From Onstottus_B sp049273855 (lineage in GTDB: Bacteria; Acidobacteriota; Blastocatellia; UBA7656), in NCBI GenBank assembly GCA_049273855.1, contig JBASRN010000181.1, positions 6,746 through 70,745 on the forward strand: a stretch of DNA of 64,000 nucleotides, written 5' to 3'. The position numbers and the translations under genes were made by a program. Every line of letters starts with the position of its first letter. Within the stretch, counting starts at the first letter, position 1. This document shows positions 54,245 through 62,549 of this stretch, in pieces. Below the pieces are notes generated by a model. That model saw only the letters and a list, made by a program, of their open reading frames with translations, ran no database searches and was not told the origin of the DNA.

Positions 54245-56665
54245 TCATTCATATCTCAGCGCGATCATCGGCTCCACTTTTGCCGCTCGCCGTGCCGGCA
54301 CGTAACACGCCAGCAGCGCAACTCCCGAGAGCAAGATTGCCATAGCGACAAATGTCACCGGATCAGTCGCGCTCACCCCGAAAAGCAGGCTCGCCATCAA
54401 ACGCGTTAATGCAACCGCCGCCAGAAGCCCCGCCGCGACACCCAACCCGATCAACCTCATTCCCTGACCGAGCACCAGCTTGAGCACCTGGCCGGTTTGC
54501 GCGCCAAGCGCGATACGGATGCCGATTTCCCGCGTCCGTTGCATCACCGCATACGACATCACTCCATAGATCCCGATGGCTGCAAGCAACAACGCGACCG
54601 CCGCGAACAAGCCAAGCAACCACGTGTTGAATCGACGCGGCGCGATGTGCCGCGCAAGCAGTCCTTCGAGCGTAGCAGTTTCAGAGATCGGCACGTTCGG
54701 ATTGATCGCCTGCACTTCGCTCTTGATTGCGGGGACAATGTTCGAAGGATCAATGTCGGCGGTGCGCACCGCCAGCGTCGAACGCGGCAGGGGCGCGCGT
54801 CCGAAAGGCGTGTAGATTTTGATGCGCCCAAGGGCCTCGCTGCCATAGTTACGAACGTCGCCCACGACTCCGATGATCTCGTGTGGCACGGGGCCGTCAT
54901 ACTTGATGTGCTTTCCCAGCGCGGCTCCATCCGGCCAGAACCTGCTCGCCAGTTGTTCATCCACAAGCACGACCGGTGTGCCCAGCGCCACTTCCTGCGC
55001 GGAGAACGTGCGCCCCAGTTTGATGGGAATGCGCATGGTCTTGAAGTAGTCCGCGGTGACGATGCCCCAGTCCACGTTTATGAGCTCGCCCGGATTAATC
55101 TGCTGGTACTGACCGTTTATCTCGGGGTTGATGTCATTCTGCCATCCGGGCTCGAGACCGGGCAGGTCGCCGTTGCCCACGCACACCGCTTCGACGCCGG
55201 GCAGAGCGCTGATCCGTTCGAGAAGTTGTGTATGGAACTCCATCAGCTTCGGGCGACTCGTATACGCTTCTCGCGGGAGCAATTGCATCGTCGCTACATT
55301 CTCAGCGTTGAAACCGGGATTAGAGGCGAACAAGCGCGCAAGGCTTTTGATAAGCAGTCCTGCGCCCACCAGCAGCACCACCGCCAGCGCGACTTCCGAG
55401 ACGACGAATGCGTTCCGCAAACGGCCGCCGCGCGAGTCGCTGACACTCCTTCCGCCTTCCTTCAGCGCCTCCTGCAAATCGGTCTTGGTGCCCTGCCAGG
55501 CAGGCGCGAGACCGAAGACGATACCGGTAAGCGCCGAAAGCGCCAGAGTGAAGCCGAGCACCGGCCCGCCAATCGTCACACCTGCCAGACGCGGCAGATC
55601 CTGCGGAGCAAACTTGATCAGCAGTTCGACGCCCCAACTGGCGAGCAACAAACCAAGCCCGCCGCCCGCGATCCCCAGCAATACGCTTTCGATAAGCAGT
55701 TGTCGCAGCACGCGCCAGCGGCTCGCGCCCAATGCCGTGCGAATAGCGAACTCTTTTTGTCGAGTCGCGCCTCGAGCCAGTAACAGGTTGGCGACGTTGG
55801 CGCACGCGATCAGCAGGACCAGCCCGACCGCGCCAAACAACAGTAGAAGCGATGGCCGAGTGTCGCCGACTATGCTGTCGTGCAGTGAGACGAGCTGGAT
55901 TGTGTTACCGCCGTTGTGAATCGGGTGCTCGGCGATCAGTTGCTCTTGGACGGAGTTCATGTCGGCGCGCGCCTGATCGATGGTGACGCCGCGCTTCAAT
56001 CGCGCGATGACACTCCCCGCGACGCGAGTAGAGCGGTCGAACCAGCCGCCGCGCGGCGCCGCGTATTGCTCGGCCAACACCCAAACCGAAGGCGGCCCCT
56101 GATGCTGGAACTCCGGCGGCATTATACCGACGGCGGTAAAAGGCAAATTGTTTAGCGTTATGGTTTTGCCGACAATCTCCGGGTCGCCGCCGAATTGCGA
56201 CTGCCAGAAAACGTGGCTGAGAACGGTAACGCCCGGCGCGCCAAACTTGTCCTGATCGGCGATAAAATCGCGCCCCAGAAGCGGATGCGCGCGCATCACC
56301 CGAAAGTAATCCGACGTGATCATTCGCGCGGTAACCGACTGCGCTTCACCGTCGCCGGTCATAGTCATCTGCCATCCGCGAATCGTCGCCATCGCTTCGA
56401 ACGACTGGCTGCGCGCCTGCCAGTCCAAAAAGTTCGGATATGAAATCCACCGCGTCGGTATCTGTTCCTCCCGCTCTGTCAGCCAGATCAGCCGATCGGC
56501 TTCAACGTACGGGAGTGGGCGCAAGAGCACGGCATTGATGACGCTGAATATCGCCGTATTCGCTCCGATGCCCAAAGCGAGCGTGATGACTGCAATCAAC
56601 GTGAAGCCGGGTTTCTTCACCAGCATTCGCGTGCCGTAGCGCAAGTCTTGCCAAAAACCTTCCAT
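54245..56665 (-). CDS. ADOP-type MacB/FtsX permease
   Basis: An 806-residue copy starting MEGFWQDLRYGTRMLVKKPGF at the ATG at 56663-56665 with GAGGTG upstream. It has AVLLRPLPYVEADRLIWLTERE after helix 1. Its first periplasmic domain carries LAEQYAAPRGGWFDRSTRVAG, replacing the usual SHYL motif of other copies. FtsX1 has TRQKEFAIRTALGASRWRVLRQLL and FtsX2 TREIGIRIALGAQTGQVLKLV. The tail is ACYVPARRAAKVEPMIALRYE, the only complete copy with Glu-Pro instead of Asp-Pro. Lumazine-binding-like genes lie on both sides of it. Confidence 0.93.
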   Translation of the reverse strand: MEGFWQDLRYGTRMLVKKPGFTLIAVITLALGIGANTAIFSVINAVLLRPLPYVEADRLIWLTEREEQIPTRWISYPNFLDWQARSQSFEAMATIRGWQMTMTGDGEAQSVTARMITSDYFRVMRAHPLLGRDFIADQDKFGAPGVTVLSHVFWQSQFGGDPEIVGKTITLNNLPFTAVGIMPPEFQHQGPPSVWVLAEQYAAPRGGWFDRSTRVAGSVIARLKRGVTIDQARADMNSVQEQLIAEHPIHNGGNTIQLVSLHDSIVGDTRPSLLLLFGAVGLVLLIACANVANLLLARGATRQKEFAIRTALGASRWRVLRQLLIESVLLGIAGGGLGLLLASWGVELLIKFAPQDLPRLAGVTIGGPVLGFTLALSALTGIVFGLAPAWQGTKTDLQEALKEGGRSVSDSRGGRLRNAFVVSEVALAVVLLVGAGLLIKSLARLFASNPGFNAENVATMQLLPREAYTSRPKLMEFHTQLLERISALPGVEAVCVGNGDLPGLEPGWQNDINPEINGQYQQINPGELINVDWGIVTADYFKTMRIPIKLGRTFSAQEVALGTPVVLVDEQLASRFWPDGAALGKHIKYDGPVPHEIIGVVGDVRNYGSEALGRIKIYTPFGRAPLPRSTLAVRTADIDPSNIVPAIKSEVQAINPNVPISETATLEGLLARHIAPRRFNTWLLGLFAAVALLLAAIGIYGVMSYAVMQRTREIGIRIALGAQTGQVLKLVLGQGMRLIGLGVAAGLLAAVALTRLMASLLFGVSATDPVTFVAMAILLSGVALLACYVPARRAAKVEPMIALRYE

Positions 56666-56681
56666 CAGGTCACCTCAAGGA

Positions 56682-56781
56682 AGTTTCTAGTTTCGGGTTT
56701 GTGGTTTCCTGTTCGTGGAATCGAACATGCAAGGTGCCATGAATGTCGGAACCAGAAACCAAAAACCAGAAACTAGAAACC
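56682..56781. repeat. Inverted heptamer repeat with conserved centre
   Basis: TTTCTAGTTTCGGGTTTGTG at 56684-56703 faces ACCAGAAACCAAAAACCAG and GAAACTAGAAACC at 56751-56781. The centre GAATCGAACATGCAAGGTGC and the following CATGAATG match the centre of the element at 48217, showing that centre and arms move or duplicate together. Confidence 0.8.
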
Positions 56782-57231
56782 ATTTTTCTTTGGCGGGCTC
56801 TGCCAGAGGACGTTGATGATCATCCACTTGCCGTCGAACTTCGCCAGGTGAAAATAATCGATGCCCCACTCGGCCACCAGTTTCGCGGTCGCTGTTTGAT
56901 CCAGCACTTCAAGAACAGTGATCTCTTTAGGCGCGTCCTTCCGAAGCTTGCCGTCTTTGTTCCAATTCCTGGCCACGTCCTTCAACTGTTCGAAAGTCAT
57001 GTTCGAGGCGGGGCGGTAAGTTTCGTCTTTTGGTCCGCGATAGAAGCCGGTCTTGGCGAGCTTAGGATGAACGCTTCGCTCGATCCGCGACGGGTCCACA
57101 TTGTAGACGCCTTCGACATAATCAAGCACGGCCTCACGAACGCCGTCGCGGTCAGCCTGGTTCTGCGCCTTCGTTGGAGAGGCGGAAGCAACGAACAACA
57201 AAGCTACTGCTAGAAACAAGGATCTCTTCAT
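56773..57231 (-). CDS. Exported putative lumazine-binding-like (NTF2-fold) protein
   Basis: A 152-residue paralogue of the protein at 53549. The start is the ATG at 57229-57231 (MKRSLFLAVALLFVASASPTKAQ), with GGGAG upstream; a 7-codon longer form is less likely. After the signal peptide come REAVLDYVEGVYNVDPSRIE and RSVHPKLAKTGFYRGP, then WGIDYFHLAKFDGKWMIINVLWQSPP. The DYxxLAKxxGxWxIxNVLW ending is shared with the paralogue. The last codons overlap the right arm of a heptamer repeat. It lies between two ADOP genes in the same orientation. Ligand and partner are unknown. Confidence 0.87.
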   Translation of the reverse strand: MKRSLFLAVALLFVASASPTKAQNQADRDGVREAVLDYVEGVYNVDPSRIERSVHPKLAKTGFYRGPKDETYRPASNMTFEQLKDVARNWNKDGKLRKDAPKEITVLEVLDQTATAKLVAEWGIDYFHLAKFDGKWMIINVLWQSPPKKNGF

Positions 57232-57279
57232 GATCAATCTCCCTTTCTGCAATCGACTGACTTCAATTCTCAGCGCTGT

Positions 57280-57354
57280 CTCTGCGTCTCCTCGACTCTC
57301 TGCTGTTAACTGGGCTTCGACTCCAACTAACCGCCGAGACGCGGAGACGCAGAG
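57280..57354. repeat. Inverted repeat of GAGACGC units
   Basis: CTCTGCGTCTC at 57280-57290 is exactly complementary to GAGACGCAGAG at 57344-57354, and flanking bases extend the pairing imperfectly. The right side contains GAGACGCGGAGACGCAGAG, a 7-8-nt tandem. It sits between the lumazine-binding-like gene and the ADOP at 57384. Confidence 0.75.
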
Positions 57355-57383
57355 GTTTGCGCAGAGAAGAAATGAGAATTCGT

Positions 57384-59789
57384 CTATTCATGTCTCAGCG
57401 CCACCATCGGGTCTACCTTGATTGCTCGGCGCGCGGGCACCAAACAGGCCCCCAGAGCAACTCCTGTAAGCAGCACGGAGATGCCTGCAAAAGTTACTGG
57501 GTCAGTTGCGCTTATCGAGAACAGCAGCCGTGACATAACGCGAGTAGCCGCGAAAGACCCTGCCAATCCAACTGCTACACCGATCAGAGCCAGGATCATT
57601 CCGTGACCGACTACCAGCCTGAGCACGTTGCCGGCGTTTGCGCCGAGCGCCATCCGGATTCCGATCTCGTGCGTTCGCTGAGTGACGGCGTAGCTCATCA
57701 CGCCATACAAGCCGACCGCCGCCAGGATCAAGCCTACGGCAGCGAAGACTCCGAGAAGAAGCATCAGGAACTGCTGTTGCTGGACCGATGCCGAGATGAT
57801 CTGATCGAGCGTCCTGACTCGCGAGACGGGTTGCTCCTTGTCGAGGGCGAGCACCTCGCCGCGGATTGCCCCGGTGAGTGCCGCCGGGTTGTTTTCGGCC
57901 CGCACGACAAGCGTCACCCCGCTGAACGGCATCTGAAGATACGGATCGTAGGTTTGCAGAGTGCTTGGCTGAGCCAGGCCGTACTGCTTGACGTCGCCGA
58001 CGATTCCGACGATCTCTCGGAACCTCTCCGGACCTTGTGTGACGCTTATGCCCTTGCCAATCGGATCTTCGTCGGGGAAATACTGCCTGGCCATAGTCTC
58101 GTTTATGATCGCCACCCGCGGAGCAGTGTTGTTGTCTTGCTCGGTAAACAATCGTCCTCTTAGCAAGGGGATTCCCATTGCTTTGAAGTAGCCCGGGGTT
58201 ACCGCATAGTAGTTCGTGCTCTTGTCTTCTCCGAGCGGAGCGGGCGGCCGCCCTTGAATGCTGAATCCGAGAAGATAATCACCCTGGATCGGAAGCGATT
58301 GAGTCGCGCCCACCGCGACCACGCCGGGAAGCGCCGAAGTTCTTTCGACCAATTGAGAGAAGAACGCCAAATGGTTATCCGAGTTCGGATACTTCCTTCC
58401 TGGAAGGGAGATGTTTACGGCAAGAGCGTTGTCCGCGTTGAATCCTGGATTGACTTGCTGCAAGCGCATGAAGCTTCGAATCAGCAACCCCGAGCACACG
58501 AGCACGACCAGCGCGAGCGCGACTTCGATGACGACGAGGGAGTTGCGAACGCGATGATGCCCGCCGGTTGTGCCGCGTCCGCCTTCTTTCAGAGTCTCAT
58601 TGAGATTCGGCCTCGAAGCCTGAAGCGCGGGGACGAGGCCAAAGATGACGCCTGTCATCAATGTGATCAAAAGCGTGAAGCCGAGCACTGGTGCGTCAAG
58701 AGCAACGTCTTTTATTCGCGGCAAGTCCTCAGGCGCGAGCGCAAGAAGCGAATCCATGCCCCACAACGCAATCAGCAGCCCAACCGCCCCGCCTACCAGC
58801 GCGAGCAGAACGCTTTCGGTGAGAAGCTGCCGCACGACTCGCCAGCGACTCGCGCCGAGCGCGCTGCGGATCGCCATCTCCCTTTGCCGGGTCGTCGCGC
58901 GAGCAAGCAACAGGTTGGCGACATTTGCGCAGGCGATCAGCAGCACTAGCGCGACCGCGCCAAACAAAAAGAAAAGTGCGAGTTTGACATCGCGGACTTC
59001 GTACTCTTGCATCGGGATTACGTTCGTACTCCAGCCGGCGTTGGAGTTGGGATACTGCTCTCCGAGCCGCGCGGCGATGCCGGCCAAGTCCGTGTCCGCC
59101 TGATCTCGAGTAACGTCCGGCTTCAGACGCCCGAAGACCGAGAGGTAATGACTGCCGTGCTGTTGGGCCTGCTGGGCAGTGAAGGCGATCGGCGCCCACA
59201 CATCAGTGTCGCGATCCGGGAACTGAAAGGTCGGCGGCATTATTCCGATGATCGTGTAGCTCGAGGCGCTCAGGGTTATCGATTGGCCGACGATGTTGGG
59301 ATCGCCGCCAAACCGGCGTTTCCACAGGCTGCTGCTGAGCAGCACGACGTACTGATGGCCGGGTTGGTCCTCCTCGTCCAAGAAGGTCCGGCCTTGCAGC
59401 GGCGTCACACCGAGCATCTCGAACAATCCCGCGGACACTCGAACGCCGCGAAGCCGCTCGGGTTCAGCATCCCCCGTTACCAGGTTGAAAGCCGTTCCGC
59501 TTACCGCGGCGAGCTTCTCAAACGAGGTGTTCTGCTTTTGAAAATCGAGAAAGTTTCCCGGAGAAACCGAGAACTCGGGAAACTGCGGCAGCTTGTTCTC
59601 TCTCACGACCATAAGCCGATCGGGATCGCTGTACGGCAGAGATCGCAACAGCACCGTGTTGAGGACGCTGAAGATCGCGGCGTTCGCGCCGATTCCCAGA
59701 GCCAGCGCGATGATCGCCACAACCGCAAAGCCGGGGTTCTTTAGTAACATTCGAATCGCGTACCTCAGGTCTTGCACAAGAGTCGTCAT
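57384..59789 (-). CDS. ADOP-type MacB/FtsX permease
   Basis: A copy of 801 residues from the ATG at 59787-59789 (MTTLVQDLRYAIRMLLKNPGF), with AAGGAGAG just upstream; a start five codons earlier would overlap that site. Helix 1 is LGIGANAAIFSVLNTVLLRSLPYSDPDRLMVV, with Ala for Thr. The linker after FtsX1 reads VIEVALALVVLVCSGLLIRSF, containing a Cys that is unusual for the set. It ends GACLVPARRAIKVDPMVALRHE, with His for Tyr. The tail of this gene is followed by a GAGACGC hairpin. Substrate unknown. Confidence 0.93.
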   Translation of the reverse strand: MTTLVQDLRYAIRMLLKNPGFAVVAIIALALGIGANAAIFSVLNTVLLRSLPYSDPDRLMVVRENKLPQFPEFSVSPGNFLDFQKQNTSFEKLAAVSGTAFNLVTGDAEPERLRGVRVSAGLFEMLGVTPLQGRTFLDEEDQPGHQYVVLLSSSLWKRRFGGDPNIVGQSITLSASSYTIIGIMPPTFQFPDRDTDVWAPIAFTAQQAQQHGSHYLSVFGRLKPDVTRDQADTDLAGIAARLGEQYPNSNAGWSTNVIPMQEYEVRDVKLALFFLFGAVALVLLIACANVANLLLARATTRQREMAIRSALGASRWRVVRQLLTESVLLALVGGAVGLLIALWGMDSLLALAPEDLPRIKDVALDAPVLGFTLLITLMTGVIFGLVPALQASRPNLNETLKEGGRGTTGGHHRVRNSLVVIEVALALVVLVCSGLLIRSFMRLQQVNPGFNADNALAVNISLPGRKYPNSDNHLAFFSQLVERTSALPGVVAVGATQSLPIQGDYLLGFSIQGRPPAPLGEDKSTNYYAVTPGYFKAMGIPLLRGRLFTEQDNNTAPRVAIINETMARQYFPDEDPIGKGISVTQGPERFREIVGIVGDVKQYGLAQPSTLQTYDPYLQMPFSGVTLVVRAENNPAALTGAIRGEVLALDKEQPVSRVRTLDQIISASVQQQQFLMLLLGVFAAVGLILAAVGLYGVMSYAVTQRTHEIGIRMALGANAGNVLRLVVGHGMILALIGVAVGLAGSFAATRVMSRLLFSISATDPVTFAGISVLLTGVALGACLVPARRAIKVDPMVALRHE

Positions 59790-59907
59790 ACTCTCTCCTT
59801 TCAATTGTCAGGGTTGCCCTCGGTACGTGACACGGCCGGCCCTCGAGTTTCGGATACAGCAGGGAATCCCTTTTTTGTTGAGCAGGCTCACTTCGATCCT
59901 CTCGCTT

Positions 59908-62361
59908 CTATTCGCTCCTCAGCGCCACCATCGGGTCCAGTCGCGCTGCTCGCCGAGCCGGAATGTAACAGGCCAGGAACCCAACCAGCGTCAGCAACAA
60001 TGCGACCGCGAGAAAGGTCGCGGGGTCGCTTGCCTTGACTTCATAAAGCACGGTTGTCAGCGATCGGGTCACCAGAAACGCGCCGGTCATCCCCAGGACG
60101 ACGCCCGGAATGATCAGCTTCCCGCCTTGTTTCAGAATCAAGCTGAACACATCACGGGGGCTCGCGCCCAACGCCATCCGTAGCCCGATCTCCCCGGTTC
60201 GTTGTGTCACTGCGTAAGCCATAACACCGTACAACCCCAACGTTGCCAGGAGCACCCCTATCCCAGCCAGCACCGCGAGCAGCACCGCGCTGAATCGCTC
60301 GGTCACGGTCACGCCCGCAAGATGCCGATCTATGGTCGTCACTTCCGCAATGGGCTGGTTGGGGTCAACCGCGTGGACCGCCGCCCTGACAGGTTCGCTC
60401 AGGCTCGCCGGACCGGCGGTGGTACGCACCAATAGATTCACCGGTAGATTGATCCCGTGTTGGGTGTACGGCAGGTACCAGACGGGGCGATTGATGCGGA
60501 AGTTCGCGCGGTCTTCTTTCACGTCTTTAACGACGCCGACTACAGTCATCCACGGTAGTCCGGTCGCTGTCGGCGGCCCGCGCCTGATGCGGTTTCCGAT
60601 CGGGTCCGTCTGAGGCCACGCCTGTCGCGCAAGTTCTTCGCTGACCACCACGACCATCGGGCTATCGGAACGGTCCTGTTCGTCTATGAACCGGCCGCTG
60701 ACCAACTCGACTCCGAGTGTTTGCATATAATCGGGACTGACCAGGCGAGCTGCTGTAATCGGAACTTCGGCAGGATTCAGGAGCACGCGACCTTCGACTG
60801 TGAAGGTCATATCAACCGAGTTGTGGCTGAGTGGAATATTAGTCGTAGTTCCTGCGGAGACGACGTTGGGTAGCGCTCTAACGCGTTCGAGCGCCGCTGC
60901 GAGAAAGGCAACCCGCTGCGAATGCTCGCGATACTTGTCCACCGGCAAGTCCATGCGAACGCTCAACAGATTGTTTGGACGAAAGCCGAGATCGAGTTGC
61001 TGTAGTCGCTGAAAGCTCTTCACCATCAGACCGCCACCCACAAGCAACGTGACCGCGACCGCCATTTCGCCGATCACCAGAGCGCTCAGCCAGCGCCGCC
61101 CTCCAGCCTCGCCTCCCGTTCGCATCTCGCGTTGTTTTATAAGGATCATCAAGCGATCGGTGCGTGCGGTCTTCAATACAGGTAACAGACTCACCACTAC
61201 TCCGGCGAGCAACGACACGATCAGCGTAAAAACCAGTACCCGCCCGTCTATGCGAATGTCGTTCAGAACTCCAGCGAGCGAAACTGCCTGAATTGGATTC
61301 AACCAAACGAGCACCGGCGCGGCCCAGTACGCCAGCAGCAAACCCGCAAGCCCGCCCAACCCCGCCAACAGCAGACTCTCAGTCATCATCTGCCGTGCAA
61401 GCCGCCAGCCTCCCGCGCCGAGCGCCTGCCGAATCGCCATTTCCCGCTCACGCGTCACGCCGCGCGCCATCAACAAGTTCGCAACGTTCGCACAGCAAAT
61501 CAGCAATAGAAACCCGACTGCTGCAATCAACGCATAGAATGCTTTTTGCGTGCGTCCTTCCAAATCACCGAGCAATTGCTGACGCAGCGTGATCAGTTTG
61601 ATAGTCCAGCCCTGTCTGTATTGCGGGTATTCTTCTGCCAGGCGTTCGGCAATCGCTTTCAACTCCGAATCTGCCTGACTAAGACTGACACCTGGTCTGA
61701 GCCGCGCAATCATCTCAAAACGGTTGGCAGTGCTCTGAGTCAGCGGGACGGTCTCCGGGTTGATTTGCATTGGCACCCAGATCGCCGCGGCAGCCGGGAG
61801 ATCGAAACCCGCCGGCATGACTCCCGTTATGGTGCGCGCTGTTCCTTCGAGGTTAAGCGTCTGACCGATCACACTCTGATCGCCGCCGAAGCGACGCTGC
61901 CAGAGCTCGTAGCTGATCAGCGCGACGGCCGGGCCGCCCGCACGATCTTCCTCTTCAGTCAAGCCGTGTCCCAGCACCGGGTCTACCCCAAGCGTGTTCA
62001 GATAGCCGGCCATCACTTCAGCGCCGGGCACACGTTCGGGGCTGCCGCGCTCGATGACGTTGAAGAAGCGTGGCAATCCGATGCCGCTGTGGGTAAAAGA
62101 ATTCGACTGAGCGCGATATGCGTTGTATTCCAGCAAGGAAGTGCTAAACGGATCAGAGCCTTCGCGGAGGGCCAGGCCATAAACGAGCTGCGCATCGTCG
62201 AGGATTGGTAGCGGTCCCAGCAAGAGCGCATTGATCGCGCTGAAGATCACTGTGTTGGCGCCAATCCCCAGCGCCAGCGTAACAATGGCGATGCCCGCGA
62301 AGCTGCGATTCTTTAACAGCATCCGAACGCCGTAGCGCAAGTCCTGCAAGAGTGTGTGCAT
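59908..62361 (-). CDS. ADOP-type MacB/FtsX permease, divergent copy
   Basis: An 817-residue copy starting MHTLLQDLRYGVRMLLKNRSF at the ATG at 62359-62361; the ribosome site is weak (GAGCT). It is one of the more divergent members: helix 1 is followed by FSAINALLLGPLPILDDAQLVYGL, FtsX1 has LLICCANVANLLMARGVTREREMAIRQALGA, and the linker lacks the usual LKEGGRG, having LIKQREMRTGGEAGGRR instead. The end is ACYIPARRAARLDPMVALRSE, with Ser for Tyr. The first periplasmic domain contains AAAAIWVPMQINPETVPLTQ. It may serve a different partner from the consensus copies. Confidence 0.92.
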   Translation of the reverse strand: MHTLLQDLRYGVRMLLKNRSFAGIAIVTLALGIGANTVIFSAINALLLGPLPILDDAQLVYGLALREGSDPFSTSLLEYNAYRAQSNSFTHSGIGLPRFFNVIERGSPERVPGAEVMAGYLNTLGVDPVLGHGLTEEEDRAGGPAVALISYELWQRRFGGDQSVIGQTLNLEGTARTITGVMPAGFDLPAAAAIWVPMQINPETVPLTQSTANRFEMIARLRPGVSLSQADSELKAIAERLAEEYPQYRQGWTIKLITLRQQLLGDLEGRTQKAFYALIAAVGFLLLICCANVANLLMARGVTREREMAIRQALGAGGWRLARQMMTESLLLAGLGGLAGLLLAYWAAPVLVWLNPIQAVSLAGVLNDIRIDGRVLVFTLIVSLLAGVVVSLLPVLKTARTDRLMILIKQREMRTGGEAGGRRWLSALVIGEMAVAVTLLVGGGLMVKSFQRLQQLDLGFRPNNLLSVRMDLPVDKYREHSQRVAFLAAALERVRALPNVVSAGTTTNIPLSHNSVDMTFTVEGRVLLNPAEVPITAARLVSPDYMQTLGVELVSGRFIDEQDRSDSPMVVVVSEELARQAWPQTDPIGNRIRRGPPTATGLPWMTVVGVVKDVKEDRANFRINRPVWYLPYTQHGINLPVNLLVRTTAGPASLSEPVRAAVHAVDPNQPIAEVTTIDRHLAGVTVTERFSAVLLAVLAGIGVLLATLGLYGVMAYAVTQRTGEIGLRMALGASPRDVFSLILKQGGKLIIPGVVLGMTGAFLVTRSLTTVLYEVKASDPATFLAVALLLTLVGFLACYIPARRAARLDPMVALRSE

Positions 62362-62382
62362 AACTAGTAGCTCCGAAACTGA

Positions 62383-62547
62383 AGATCGAGGATAGAGGAT
62401 CGCGGATGGAGAATTGAAAAATTGAAAATTGAAAAGTGAAAATCCAGACCCGAAAGGATCGAGAATATCGCCGCGAATCTCGCTTCATGGTTTCAAATCT
62501 TCAATTTCAAATTTTCGATTCTCCATCCTCCATCCTCCATTCCTCTC
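62383..62547. repeat. Nested two-family heptamer hairpin (ATCCTCN outside, TTTTCAA inside)
   Basis: On the left are GGATAGA/GGATGGA units (62385-62411) and then ATTGAAA units (62412-62443). On the right are TTTCAAA/TTTTCGA units (62490-62520) and then CATCCTC units (62521-62547). The order and orientation are the same as at 28774 and 32244. The unique centre is about 45 bases. It separates two ADOP genes in the same orientation. Confidence 0.9.
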
Positions 62548-62549
62548 TC

